A stretch of DNA of 28,361 nucleotides from Lenisia limosa (GCA_001655205.1 LPNZ01004645.1:1-28361), one strand, 5' to 3'. Positions 1-11,728 are shown, counted from the first letter of the stretch. Translations and numbers: made by a program. The notes: a model not told the origin generated them from the sequence alone.

Positions 1-3000
1 CGTCACGGGCCTGCACAGCTTCTTGCTTCGAAAGGGTTCGGTCGCGTCCAGGCACTCCTCCTGAAGTGTCAAGTGAACATGCCATACTAAAGAAGATTGA
101 ACAGCCTCACAGCATCACTTACCGTCGGCAGCCAAACGGGGCGACAGGGCCACGAGATATGGCGATAAGTAGTCGGCCTTGCGTTCCGGTGCCGCAGACT
201 CCTCAGCATTGTGGCGAGCCTCGCGGGACTGGGGGGAGGGTGACCAGATATCGACTAAGGGATACCACCCAATGACAATATAATACAGAACTGATAAATT
301 TAAATGGGGTATCTGGCCGAAGCCAACCACACCATGATAGACATTATTGGCTTTAAAAAACAATGTATCTCAGAATAAAAAATGAGATACCAAAACACAA
401 CGGTTTGAAAGAACAAACCAACGAGGGTAACAGAACTGGCCGTATGGAACATTATCGGAGCTCCATAGCTTTGTCCCAACAAATATTGATATGATCTGTA
501 ATGATATTCTTCATACGCGCAAAATCCAGTACTAAATTGGCAAAAGATACCGTTATTTGCCTTCGACACGTACCTTCGTAATACCAAGACGTTTAGGCAT
601 GTATACGGTGTGGGTCAAGACCAGTTGCTCCTCCTCAACCTCTCGAGTGCTAATGGTCAAACCAGAATGGGAACAACTGTGTCTTTTTAGCTTATCAGCA
701 CCACTTACTGGAGGAATTCTCTGTTTTCGCGCTCGGCCTCAGCCACAGCATTGATGGACTCCTTCGGAGGTGAAGGGGGGAAAGTGATTGGAGGATGCAT
801 TGAAACCAATTGACCCAGAAGGCTAATACGCAAACACCCACTCTCTCAGCAGCAAGCAAAGTATTGTGAAGATCCTCAACTTCACGACTTTGAAGCTCAG
901 CTGAATGCACATTGGCTGTCCATGAGGTGCAGACGCCCTCGCTCTGAGAGGAATGAAAGGAAGACTACAATGGTATATTAAGTCCTGCTGCCTTGCTCAC
1001 ATTAAAGCTCCGATGAGCAGCTGAAATGCTGCCAGTGCTGCGATGGTACTCCACATAAATCTAGAAAGTCAGCTTGGGACTGCAATTGTAACCCCCATAC
1101 TTTTCTGCTGTTGACATGGAATCGGCGCTTTGCAACAGATTTCTCCGGCTCCGAGCCAGCTAAGGGGTTAGGCTGCTGCACGAGGTCAATTTGCATTATT
1201 TTTTTTAAGAAGACGACTGGAAGCTTGGCTTTAAAAAGAGCAATACAAGCTAACCCAAGGAATTTTGTGTGGAACAAAAGACTTACTCATATTCTTGAAT
1301 TTTTCAGTTAGTTTCACAATTGAAGGTTCAGCTGAAAGAGCTCCAACAGATTCGCCAGGGGATTGTACCTTAAGTATCATTAAAGGGGTCCAAGGTGAAC
1401 TTTAAAGCAATGCAAGCAGTATTGGTGTCCCTCCCTGTGCCCACTTTGTTTGAGTACGACACTGATCGGTAGAGTAAGCCATCATCACGAGACTCGTAGG
1501 AATCCGTCATCTAAAACAATGAGAGGAAAACTGGAAGACATGTGATCAGTGTTTGTAGTGTTAGCAAAACAAGTACTCACTTTCTTTCCGATAGAAATTG
1601 TCCGTCTTGTAAGATGGTCGGCCCTGGCGGAGGGGTAATAGTCCGTCTCCCTCCAGAGGTCACTGATCCACACATGCTTTTTGAGGGCGCGCGGCCGGCC
1701 CGGGTCAAACTCCTCAGCACACTGTTGTGACAGAAAATCAGTTTAACAATACCGTAAAAGTGTATAAACAATTGGGGGGGGGGGGAGCCCAAATTGATTA
1801 AAACGATTGCCAGGTGTTCATGATACAAACANNNNNNNNNNNNNNNNNNNNNNNNNNNNNNNNNNNNNNNNNNNNNNNNNNNNNNNNNNNNNNNNNNNNN
1901 NNNNNNNNNNNNATCCACCCCAGGTACCTTATCTTCCAAGATCCACTTTGTCCTCTTGCGAAGACAATCCCTGGTGAAAATGAGAAACGAAGAAGAAAGC
2001 TGTGGGGGGGGGGGCTCACTTTCTGTGATCGAAGGACTCAACGATTTTGATTGGTTCTTCCTTGGATGCATCGATGTATTGCGTAGCCCTTTTGACCATG
2101 CCATCCTTACGCTCGTATTCCGCCCACAGGTCCTGAGTCATTAGAGCTTACCCCTTACTGGGGCGGCAACATACTACAGTGGCGTTGAGATAGTCAATGG
2201 ACTTGTGGCCGTCCGGCCATCTCCGGTTGAGAGTCTCCTTCGATACCGACGCTGGCTGAGTCCATGACGGCGGCAGATCCAGCGTCTGGTCGTGAGGTAA
2301 ATGAAGAACATTCGCTGAAGAGTATTGGCGAAAACGTACAAAACACCAACCAAAAAATCCAAACCTCCCCCCCCCCCCCCNNNNNNNNNNNNNNNNNNNN
2401 NNNNNNNNNNNNNNNNNNNNNNNNNNNNNNNNNNNNNNNNNNNNNNNNNNTACAACTCGACAAAAACAGATGACACTGGGATGAAAAAAGGAAATGGTGA
2501 AACAAAGAAAAACAACTCTACTGGCTTAACAATTGAGACCTATGCGGGTTGAAAAACAAAACAAAAAGCTGAAGCCAATCTAGGGGTAAGGAGGCATGTT
2601 TCCGGTTTGGGCTGGGTTAACTTTCTTGGCCAATTATGAAATAAAACAAAAAATTCATGAAACGAAGAAACAATCGTATGTAAACATAAACCACAATAAG
2701 AAGCAACACCAAAACATTCAGCAGCCACACAAGCGCCTCACCTGTGTGGCCTCATCACCAGGGTGGTTCAACGTCCGGTCGGTGTCTAGAATGTCAAGGT
2801 CTGGCCAAGAGGGTAAGTAACCTTGTGCATTTGAAATATCAGGGTAGACATAGTCGAAATGGAACAAGAACTATCCATACCAGTATTGAGATGGGAGGTT
2901 TCAAGAAGTACGAATTCCCAAACTGAGGTATCTTCCACGTCATAAGATAAATCCTGGAGCGGGGTGAAATAGAAAAGTTGTTTCACTTCATGTAAATGAC

Positions 3001-5159
3001 TTCATCTGTGAGGACCACCAAAGAGAAAAAAGAAGCAAACAATCATAAAAAAAAAACAAAGGTAAAAGGCACCATAAATAACTGGTCAGTTTAACCCACT
3101 CTGAAATCCACGCCATCTTGCATGTTTGCCCAGTAGTTGGTGTTGTTGAAAACGGCTTCAACACCCTCCATTCCACTTTCCTAATATGGTAAACCATGTT
3201 CCAAAGAGAAATTAAAGAAATACCTGGGGGGACGAGATTCGGCCAGTCGCGGGTTCTGAATAATAAGTAGCTGTCTCAAGCGAAAGAAAATAAAAAACAT
3301 CTAATATTTCTTTGCATTTCAAGAAGTAATTAATAAAAGTTGTTACCCCCCCCCCCCCNNNNNNNNNNNNNNNNNNNNNNNNNNNNNNNNNNNNNNNNNN
3401 NNNNNNNNNNNNNNNNNNNNNNNNNAACCCATGCATGCACGCGCCATCCTTGCATCTCGTCAACATTTGAGGTGGAGGGCTTCTCCGTGGGGACCTGGGG
3501 GTCAGAGTGGTGGTGAAAGAAAAGGACTCCTTGTGGTAGGAATGTTTGGAAAAGAGGGAAACGCTCGCAAAATGCAACTTATTTCTTCAACAGCGACGTA
3601 ATAAGACTTTTCAATTCCGGCCCTCACGCACCTCCGATGGAGTAGCCTTCTGTTTGACAGCCTCATCACGGGCGTGCTGTGCTTTCATAAACCTAAACTG
3701 TCAATTTCTCTTGCCACCTTCTAGGGTTTCTAAGGTTTCTTTTTTTTTCACCAATTATTAAACCACAGCTGATCCCTCGGACCTTGACTCAAGTACTCTT
3801 CTCTCAGGCAGCCTGTACTTTGAGGGTGCAGGGGCTTCCTCAACCACCTCAGTCTATTCAATAAGCATAATGAGTATAAATAGGAATCAAACAGACAACC
3901 ATGACTGCAAGATAGAATTTATTTGACATATACATGTAGTTGGGGAAGGATCGAATTCTAATGCCAGCACAGCCCTCTCTATGTCCCCTTGTGACCTTCC
4001 CTCCAACCTCTTCCCTCTCAATCAGCTCCTCACACACTGTGTTGCTCATGTCATTGACAGTGATGTGTTGTGGGGCCTGGAGCATAAGATCCAAAGACGG
4101 GAGTTGAGCAAACCTTGCCAATAACAACGTACGCCTCGTAACCGACGCCAAGAAGAAGGGAGCATAGCACAGTGGCCATGTCGAAACAATCTCCAGCTTG
4201 CCAATTGAGGATTGTGGACGGTGAGGGAAGGTGATCAGGCTGGGTGGCAATGAAGAAAGGAGATACGGTTAATTGAACCAAAAATGTAAAGGCGGAACAA
4301 AAATTTAAAGGAAAGAAACCCGCATACAGGGTCAATGGGGCTTGGAAGGGGCTCGTATTTGATAAAGTCTGAAACGAAGGACGCACATCCATTCAGTTCA
4401 TGAAGTTCCTGCGATAGTAACCCAATGCCTAGACTGTGTTCATTTTAAATAAACAAGCAAGCTGTACTTTAATATCGAAATAGTATATATGAAATGTACA
4501 TGCAGCAAAATAAGAAAAGCATTGATTATCTGGCGTTTATGCTGTTATAAAGCCGAGTCATTATTACCCTCCATCTCTTAAAATTTTCCACAGCGTGGAG
4601 TTCATATCCCCCCTCCGATTTATACTTGGCATGGAAAGAAAAGAAGTTAAATTACATCGACTTGATAGCCTACTTTGAGAGGGAGCTGGATGGGGCGAAC
4701 AGTAGTGCAAACGAACTTCTCAACCGAACATTCATTGAGTGGCAAAAGGAAGAGATGGCGGCGCTGGAAGGGTGAGTTACGAATACAATTTCAAGAGTTG
4801 AGGAACGGCGGGAGTAACAACCTAACAGACCTGTGGGTACAACTGTGTGAATTGTCTGCGAAAGTTTGTGACATATTCGGCGACCACTTCCTCTTTTGGA
4901 GTGTTTTCTTTGTACGTTGCTGGAAAGTTCTCCGGTTTAGCCTCAGTGATTCGAGCAATCTTGGGCGACCAAAGGCTTCCTGTTGCTGTGAAGGTTGACT
5001 TGTAATGATACGACCCTCGAATAACAGATAACGCCCAGTTTTTCTTATACATACATACGTATAACAAAGGTAATTTTCAATTCAGCAATAATAGCCTCAC
5101 TTGAGCCTTGGCAATCGTTCCCCATTACCTGGCCTGGGCGGTTCGCCAACGGAGGCCAT
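1..5159 (-). CDS. DRC7: DRC7 (CCDC135), nexin-dynein regulatory complex subunit 7; 3' end beyond window
   Basis: Axonemal subunit of the nexin-dynein regulatory complex, which links doublet microtubules and controls dynein in motile cilia. The start ATG is at 5159-5157 (protein begins MASVGEPPRP). Clear exons are 5129-5159, 4831-4985, 4674-4763, 4328-4408, 4114-4239, 3996-4076, 3764-3853, 3632-3697 and 3494 down to a gap at 3425, followed by at least ten more down to base 1. Family landmarks in order: LPLNECSVEKFVCTTVRP, then GDCFDMATVLCSLLLGVGY (transglutaminase-like segment, Cys codon 4186-4188), then GWRVHAWV (His codon 3435-3437), NYWANMQDGVDF, LDLPPSWTQP, and near the C-terminus KADYLSPYL followed by LSKQEAVQARD. 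Phases agree across the first nine exons. Gaps at 1832-1912, 2381-2450 and 3359-3425 fall in it; the last cuts an exon. The intron at about 145-590 is long and may hide a small exon. Identity is firm; individual inner exon ends are inferred. Confidence 0.93.
1832..1912. other. Assembly gap (81 N) in a DRC7 intron
   Basis: Run of N. On the gene strand it lies between the exon ending KWILEDK and the exon beginning CAEEFDPGRP, which read as adjacent parts of the family, so the gap is probably purely intronic. A run of 12 G (1774-1785) lies about 46 bases from it. Confidence 0.95.
2381..2450. other. Assembly gap (70 N) beside poly(C) in a DRC7 intron
   Basis: Run of N directly after 14 C (2367-2380). 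It lies between the DRC7 exons ending HPGDEATQ and beginning NVLHLPHDQ. DRC7 relatives carry a short acidic stretch here, so a small exon could be lost. Confidence 0.95.
3359..3425. other. Assembly gap (67 N) beside poly(C) cutting a DRC7 exon
   Basis: Run of N directly after 13 C (3346-3358). On the gene strand the exon ending GWRVHAWV runs into the gap with no splice donor, so coding sequence is missing, including the expected Asp-containing strand of the transglutaminase-like fold. Confidence 0.95.
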
Positions 5160-5586
5160 TTTACTTCGTGTAAGGTACCAATTCGGCCTTTCCTCTCTTT
5201 TTTATTGTTATTTACAAGAGGGAAGGAGAAGTAGAGGGCTTGCTCGAATAAAAACAGTCTGTTAAATATGCTCTTCAGTTCTTCTTGAGTAATCCTGGTG
5301 TACAAGAACACAAGAACGATACAAAATTACAAAATACACCTGAAATAATGAAATCGCTGAAAATACACAAAGGACAATAAATCAACACAAGCAATATGAT
5401 TCTGGGGGAACGCAGAAGAAGTCCTTATCCCCTGGTGTTTGTGCATTCTTGATTCTTGTAGGATTCTTATTGTTGTTTTGTATATAGATATATAGATATA
5501 AAATAATCCAAGGGTAGATTGGGAAGAAAAGAGTCACGCGAGGGCAGACCTAGGACAAAGAGGAATTTCAGACAAGTTCAGGCAGG
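5160..5586. promoter_or_regulatory. Divergent intergenic region between DRC7 and the membrane-protein gene
   Basis: 427 bases between two start codons facing away from each other, so both promoters should lie here. The only visible structure is an AT-rich stretch with short TATAGATA repeats near 5475-5505. No specific factor site is claimed. The open minus frame at 5170-5311 upstream of the DRC7 start has no accepted splice connection to it. Confidence 0.4.
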
Positions 5587-7288
5587 ATGGACTTTGGAAG
5601 TAGAGAGTCAACCTTGTTGGTCATATTTGGAGTTGTTTTGAATTTTATACTTGGCACGGTACTCAAGAACCTGGTGCTCCCACAGGTAGGCTTCAGCATT
5701 CCCTTTGAGATGTGGATATTATATTACTGGACCCACCTCATTGCTGTGTTAGTACATCATCAATCACATTTATAAATGCTGTTCTTATCCTGTATAGGCT
5801 GCTGATCCCCCCCATTTAAAAACACTTAAAGATGAATTTCAGGAATGTCAGTTGGGATGGCTGTGTTTGCAAAAACACGATTATCTTCTCAGAACCTTGC
5901 TTTACCGTATTTATAAAGAAGAACTCTATGATATATATAAGTAAATACGGTAACAGATAAGCGCTGCAGAAAAATACTGTCAACTTTTGGAGAAGCACTT
6001 AGGAAATGGGGTAAATCCTGCGTCTTACGTCTAACTATACTAACGCTTTTTGGACACGGATTCCCATCTACAATAACTTTATGCTTATTTATCTATCTAA
6101 TTAACATAAAACCCATGTGTTGAGAATGAAATCTTGCATCTTCCCTTTCTATGATTTCCAGAGTTGCTTCCTTTCCTTATTCTCAAGGTGAAGCCCTTAA
6201 AGTGCAGGATATTAGCCACCCCGCCACATTCATGCGTGGGGCCCGGGCTGGAAGGAGAGCCGTTGTCCTTGAGAAGGAAATCAAAGCTGAAGGTGGGAAG
6301 AGGGGGGAGGGGAATGTCGCTGATGATTTTATTATTCAATGACACAGGTCAAATTGGAGTTGTGTGTTTTGATCCTCTTTTTTCTCAAGTAATGGTTGTA
6401 GAAGGAAAGCTTCTGGAAGGCAAAGTGATTGATAAGAAGATTCGAAAATACATTAGAGTATGCATGGGTTGCTTTATTCCTTTTTATAATTTGTTTTAAT
6501 ATTTTACTGATTCTGGTCATATATTTTTGGTTGGTTTGATAGAATACCCTCTGTTCACAATCGGCAAATTTTTTCAAAATTATTAAACATGTGGAAGCCT
6601 AAAAGCACAGTATCTGGGAATTTGTCTGAATTGTCTCGTGATTTCATGAATCGGCACTTGAAGCACATTTCATGTTGTATCAATTATTGATAGGCCTGGG
6701 TTGGCGTCTCTGAAGGGAGAGGTCCTTATGCAAATTGCGAAAGGTTTTAATAAAAACATCTTGGAAAACAAATGTAGTATTCCAGCCTTGGGAACACTGG
6801 CCAATATCAGTATCCACAAGTCGCCCCTATTTGTTCCATAATTGCCTGGTTCTTTCATTGAGTTATTATAAATGCCTCCTTTCTTTTTCAGTATCACAGT
6901 TTCATCTTTTGTAACTTTCTTTTGAACCCCCCCCCCCCGCACCTGTNNNNNNNNNNNNNNNNNNNNNNNNNNNNNNNNNNNNNNNNNNNNNNNNNNNNNN
7001 NNNNNNNNNNNNNNNNNNNNNNNNNNNNNNNNNNNNNNNCGTGCTGCAATACTTCATTCTGGTGTTGGTGGTTTTCTATTTCTGGTCAACACCATTGATA
7101 GGTTAGTATGCACGCAGTTTGAGCGAACTAATCTGTTCAGTGGTCCCATCAGCGTGGATTTGGCCCATGTCAATGGTTCTCCCTTCAGCTGCCATATCGG
7201 GGTGGTCGGAAATCGGATGCATCACACTGGTGGTACTCACTTTCGTGTCCCTCAAGGCCATTACCAAGGCAATGAAAATAAATTATAA
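5587..7288 (+). CDS. Unidentified membrane-anchored protein, multi-exon, interrupted by a gap
   Basis: Not recognised. The first exon (5587-5685) encodes MDFGSRESTLLVIFGVVLNF and continues to NLVLPQ, a hydrophobic N-terminal anchor. Likely further exons are 5798-5940, 6162-6292 (reads DISHPATFMRGARAGRR) and 6348-6457 (IGVVCFDPLFSQVMVVEGKL). Open stretches at about 6545-6700 and 6700-6850 may hold more, but frame and splicing are uncertain. After the gap, 7040-7101 (RAAILHSGVGGFLFLVNTID) joins in phase across a 39-base intron with a branch-point-like GAACTAATC to 7141-7288 (GPISVDLAHVNGSPFSCHIG, ending in TAA). The last two exons look strongly protein-like. The middle of the model is weak, and I cannot prove that the 5' and 3' parts belong to one gene. 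Confidence 0.5.
5903..6085 (+). repeat. Dispersed repeat, copy A (inverted relative to copy B at 9095-9245)
   Basis: Shares long near-identical blocks with the reverse complement of 9095-9245, including CAGATAAGCGCTG, an AACTTTTGGAGAAG-like block, TAGGAAATGGGGTA, a GGATTC block and CAATAACTTT. Copy A has an extra roughly 25 bases in the middle. It starts with an 11-base perfect inverted pair, TACCGTATTTA and TAAATACGGTA (5903-5953). It lies in a presumed intron of the membrane-protein gene, possibly overlapping the end of its second exon. Confidence 0.75.
6947..7039. other. Assembly gap (93 N) near poly(C)
   Basis: Run of N shortly after 12 C (6927-6938). It splits the unidentified membrane-protein gene just before its last two exons, so coding sequence may be missing. 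Confidence 0.95.
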
Positions 7289-7518
7289 ATGACTTTAGCT
7301 TTGGGGTGAAATACCTGAATAATACGATTGTATACAACACTCTCAACTCACAGTTACACCTTCTACTTAGTGAAGAAATAAACCACTTCGTGAAGAACCT
7401 TGTCTTTGAGGCATGTTCTGGGAAAAAGTGAGAATATTGTATAACCGATGTTGAAATCATATCACTTACAAAAACAACTTGCTTCACTATTGATTTGATT
7501 TCGCTCACCATAAACATT
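7289..7518. other. Convergent 3' intergenic region
   Basis: 230 bases between the stop codon of the membrane-protein gene and the stop codon of the methyltransferase. It must hold both 3' untranslated regions; no clear terminator or other structure is visible. Confidence 0.4.
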
Positions 7519-9651
7519 TTAGTCCAATCGCACCCCTTTGATGAGTAATATTTTTGAAGTTATTGAGGCAACCGCAAGGTCATGTCGTGACAATGACTTC
7601 TCAAGTCCCTTGAGGATAAAAAGAGAAACTGTTGGGATTACCTCATGGCTGAACCTATAGCCTGGTAATGACCGCTGAAGGAAATGCTCCACGCCCTAAA
7701 AAAGAATGAAAGAAACAATTGTGGTTTTGATAGGACTAATACAGGTGGAAAGATCCCTGTTACATACATCTCGACCCTCTTTGAGAGTAATATAAACTTC
7801 TTTGGGCTTCACTCCACGAAGAACCTGGCGGTAAATGGGATGACCAAGGGTGTGCCTACATTCCAAACAAGATCAACATGTTCGACATCATAACAAACAT
7901 CGGCCGCAATGACAACATCGAAGGAGCATTCGCCGCTGATCTAAGTGATCAGACACTGCAAGGAACCTTTCCATAGCTGAGATGGATGGATGACAAAAGG
8001 AAATTAAGGCCCCAACACACCTCTTGTTTAGGCTGGTACTGTGTCCAGTCAAGCACTTCCATATCCACGTGCCCGCAGTTATTTTCTACCAAGTTGTTCT
8101 GCACGGTATCCAAGCACTATGAAGTCGTGAGATGCTGGAACCGCACTAACCTCCTGAGAAATATCGGTCATCACGAGTTTTGAAGGATGTCGTTGACAAG
8201 TAGCAAGGGAGACGCCAACAGCACCGACTCCGCACCCTAGCTGAAGAGTCACGTGCTATCAAAGATCGTAGACTCTATTGAAATATTGAGTTGACGATGG
8301 TGACTTCCAGTGCTAAAACATCCAGTAGACTAACCTCCAAAATTGACTTGTTTTCAATCAGCTCTGGCCGTGTGGAAAAGTACCTAGTCAGTAAGACAAG
8401 CCGATACACATCTGGAATGAGATAGTTATCGACCCACACTGCAAGGCCAATTCCACACTCCCAAATACGGAAGCCCATTCCCGTCCCTTCAAGACTGCAT
8501 CCTTCAAGTCGCACCTGTCTAAATAATAATTACTAGTAACCATTACAGATGATAACAATACATTGGTAAAGTACTCAAAATGCAAAGTATCCCAAAACCT
8601 GAATGAGGAATTGAGAGGGAATGAAATGAAGGTTGGGAGGATTTTGCTTGAGGCAGACTCTCCAGCACTGCTCGCAATTAAACTGGCAGCAGTGTCAATG
8701 ATCTGACAAGGTGAGAGGATACTCGAGTAATATTTATAATAGATATGATTATTTTGTGTTTTGTTTTCGTTCCCAAAAAAGTCTGAATTTTCTCCATAAA
8801 TATCGATATTTTACCGTTCTTTTTCGGACCGTAGGGAAGCCCTATTTACATACATACATACATAATATATATATATAATATATCATAATACAAAAATGCA
8901 GATGAGAAAGAAAACATGTTGGAGTAAACGGCCCCACAGCTTCGTCTTCAGAGGCTAGCAATAACAAGAGGACGGAGTGTACTGCACGGTCATTAATGCG
9001 ACTCCCAACGGCCTCACCCCCTACATGATCACTGTTATTCCACCAGGCATATTGATCTGATATGACAAGGTATTACGGATTACATTGCTCTTCCGACTTT
9101 CTCAAAGTTATTGTTAACGCGAATCCGCGTCAAAAAATTCGTACCCCATTTCCTACATTCTTCTCCAAAGTTGTCAGCATTTTTCATCAGCGCTTATCTG
9201 CTACAGTACTTATTTATATTACTTCTTTATGATATAATATTTATTTAGCAATGAGAGATAAAAATAAAGATGTATCTGGTCGAAGTTGTCCACCACTATC
9301 ACGCATCATATCTATACTATATCATATTATGAGTAATACTATCTTCATATATCATATACTAAATAATACCCCCCAAAAAAAACGGTGATACAAAATATTA
9401 AGAAATCACCAACCTGGTTCTTGTGATAGCTCATATAGGGTTCTCAGCGCTGCTTCACGGGTACTCTTGTCATATAGCCTATCAATGGCTACATCAGCAA
9501 TCTGCTCTGTCAGTGGCCTCCCGAATGCAACCTTTTAAAAATGCTCTGACACATAAAGTTATTGGTATCAGATAACTAATAGCAAAGGCCAACATAAAGC
9601 CAACCAACAAACCTCAATGAGCCCTAAATTATCGTCACTTTCAAATGTCAT
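7519..9651 (-). CDS. METTL/FAM86-type protein lysine methyltransferase
   Basis: S-adenosylmethionine-dependent seven-beta-strand methyltransferase of the group that methylates lysines on translation factors and similar proteins; the substrate cannot be told here. Ten exons: 9613-9651, 9410-9531, 8599-8721, 8335-8518, 8151-8240, 8021-8098, 7860-7940, 7768-7824, 7642-7695 and 7519-7608. All phases close and give 305 residues from the ATG at 9651 to TAA. An N-terminal helical region (about residues 1-100) precedes the family signature GTGMGFRIWECGIGLAVWV, SAM motif I (LELGCGVGAVGVSLA), the acidic loop (VMTDIS) and the post-II motif FDVVIAADVCYDVEHVD, which resembles the DxxY-type motif of METTL21-like enzymes. 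The 690-base intron (8722-9409) carries two different repeats. The start lies 231 bases from the divergent phosphate carrier start. Family firm, exact orthologue open. Confidence 0.9.
8758..8845. repeat. Short palindromic foldback element, copy 1
   Basis: Nearly identical over about 62 bases (8782-8845) to 28232-28295. The centre is the palindrome AAATATCGATATTT. The arms carry GTTCCCAAAAAAGTC on the left and, inverted, TTCTTTTTCGGACCGTAGGGAAG on the right, so the whole unit folds back on itself. Located in an intron of the methyltransferase gene, followed by a CATA/TA microsatellite (8848-8890). Confidence 0.75.
8848..8890. repeat. CATA and TA microsatellite
   Basis: Tandem TACA/CATA units run into alternating TA just after the foldback element, inside the methyltransferase intron. 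Confidence 0.85.
9095..9245 (-). repeat. Dispersed repeat, copy B (inverted relative to copy A at 5903-6085)
   Basis: Reverse complement matches copy A: CAGATAAGCGCTG, a GAAAAATGCTGACAAC-like block, TTTGGAGAAG, TAGGAAATGGGGTA, GCGGATTC and AACAATAACTTT occur in the same order. It sits wholly within the long methyltransferase intron. Confidence 0.75.
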
Positions 9652-9882
9652 GTAATGTTGGGGGGGGGGGGAGAGAGGATTTTGAAAATAAAATAGATAA
9701 AGCAGCAAAGCTCGAAAGCAGCCCACAAATAACAAGAGCAGAGACAGAGAGAGAGAGAGACAAAGCACCAAACCTGGTTTGAATAAGGAATATGAACTGC
9801 AACTTCCGACAACTTCCGATTTTTCAGCCACAAAAAAGTAACCAACCAGAAGTAACCCTTTTTCCTTTTTTGTGAAGAGACA
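9652..9882. promoter_or_regulatory. Divergent promoter region, methyltransferase and phosphate carrier
   Basis: 231 bases between two diverging start codons. It contains a run of 12 G (9660-9671) and a (GA)n stretch (about 9739-9762), both common in core promoter regions, and a pyrimidine-rich stretch just before the carrier start. The assignment as promoter is from gene arrangement only. Confidence 0.45.
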
Positions 9883-11728
9883 ATGACGGAAAAGAAACTA
9901 ATTGCCCCTGGCTCAAATGAGTACTTTGCCAACTGTGCTGTTGGAGGCATCCTGTCATGTGGTATCACCCATACTGCCATTACTCCTCTTGATTTGATGA
10001 AATGCCGTCTTCAAACCAATCCTACCATGTACAAGTCCATTTTCGATGGATTCAGAACTGTTGGAAAGGCTGAAGGCCTTGGTGGTCTTTTCCTGGTGGG
10101 TATAGGCTGCACTATCCTTGGTTGATTTCATTTGAGCAGTTTTTATTTCAAGGATTTCTTTCTTTGAAGGTTGATCCCTTCAGGGTTTCGCTCCCACTGC
10201 CTTTGGTTACTCTGCTCAAGGTCTTTTCAAAGTTTGGGGGCTATTTAGTGAGGAATAACTGCTTTTGCTCGATATCACCACCTTCTTCTGCAGATTTCCA
10301 GGGTTCTAATCGTCATTATGTTCATCCTCTTTCTAACCGCCCAGTTTGGGCTCTATGAACTTTTCAAGCAAAAGTACAGCGACGCTCTTGGTGAGAAGAC
10401 CGCCTTCAAGTACCGCACTTCTGTCTACCTCGCTGCTTCGTGGGGAGGGGGCTTTTCTTTTCTCGCCAAGGTCTTCTTGACTGTTTAGCGCGTCTGCCGA
10501 ATTCTTTGCTGATGTTGCTCTTGCTCCTTTCGAGGCTGCCAAGGTATGCTTAGGATAGTAATTTGACATATCCACCAGTTAGTTTTATTAGTCCTGGAAA
10601 GGGATTGATAGCGTCATATGTAGTCAATACTAATATGCATACTGACCGTGGTATATCTTGACCGATTTTCCTTAGAGATATATACAAATGATGATTATAT
10701 CGGAAAAGAGTTGCCACTGTCGCTATATGTGGCAACTTATTGTTTATTTCTCATTGCTATATATATGTGGCAATTGAGTAGTCTGATAAAATTAGGTTGA
10801 ACAAGGGATACTAATACTATCTTCAGTTCCTGCAGCTGATACCCTAGGTTCGTATGCAAACCCAGCCGGGCTTTGCCAGATCCATGATGCCCGCCATGAG
10901 CTCTATGTACAAATCCGAAGGTATTGCTGCGTATGCGGTTGAGGTTATATGATACCATTATCCACAACATGTCGTAAGTAAGAAACCAGTTAATCAGGTT
11001 GTATTATTTAATCCCCAATTTTTCGGGTCTTTATCGGTTATAATCAATCAGTTTTTCTGCAAAAATCCTGCTTCAACTCTCAGGATAGTATAAAATTGTA
11101 TCCCACCATATTTACTTCTTGAAAACCCACTCATGTATTGTTTGTTATCGAGGGCTGACCATCCAGATTCTACAAGGGCCTTGTTCCTCTTTGGATGCGT
11201 CAAATCCCCTACACCATGATGAAATTCTCATGCTTCGAGCGAACTGTTGAGGCTATCTACAAGGTCAGATCTGGACTAACCAATGATAGGGAAGTCGCTT
11301 TCTTCCATTTGAAGATGTAACTCCGCCAGGTTATCCCCAAGCCTAAGGCTGAGTGCACCAAAACTGAGAAGCTTGGTGTCACTTTTCTTGCCGGTTACAT
11401 TGCTGGTGTCTTCTGTGCCATCGTCTCCCACCCTGCCGACACTCTCGTCTCCAAAATGAACAGGTATGTACCTACCTTCTTGCATGCATACATATGACTC
11501 TTTTGCCTCGCTCATGTCCATCCACATGATTTTTTACCGAACCCTGCTAAACACGGCAGCAACAAGGGAGCCGGAGCAATGACCATCCTCAAGGACCTCG
11601 GCGTCCGTGGCGTGTGGGTTGGACTTGTGCCGCGTATTGTGATGATTGGTACCCTCACCGGACTGCAATGGTTCATCTACGACGGGTTCAAGACTGCCCG
11701 AGGCCTTCAGACTTCCGGCGGCAAGTAG
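9883..11728 (+). CDS. Mitochondrial phosphate carrier (SLC25A3/PiC family)
   Basis: Imports inorganic phosphate with protons across the mitochondrial inner membrane for ATP synthesis. Eight exons: 9883-10095, 10184-10231, 10345-10439, 10489-10543, 10848-10930, 11167-11263, 11330-11463 and 11560-11728. They join in phase to 297 residues ending in TAG. All three carrier repeats show the PX[DE]XX[KR] signature: [16 protein letters not shown] and PADTLVSK. Other phosphate-carrier hallmarks are [52 protein letters not shown] and [12 protein letters not shown]. There is no long N-terminal presequence: the carrier domain starts within about 13 residues of the ATG, unlike the animal form. Codons are rich in C- and G-ending choices (TTC, ACC, AAG), suggesting high expression. 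Confidence 0.97.

Noticed and set aside
1814-2552. Several open frames running through N stretches
   Set aside because: They are artefacts of unread bases in DRC7 introns.
8973-9060. Peptide-like reading QEDGVYCTVINATPNGLTPY in the methyltransferase intron
   Set aside because: Only about 30 codons between stops, no acceptor in phase, and it lies between two repeats; it could be a transposon relic but cannot be supported.
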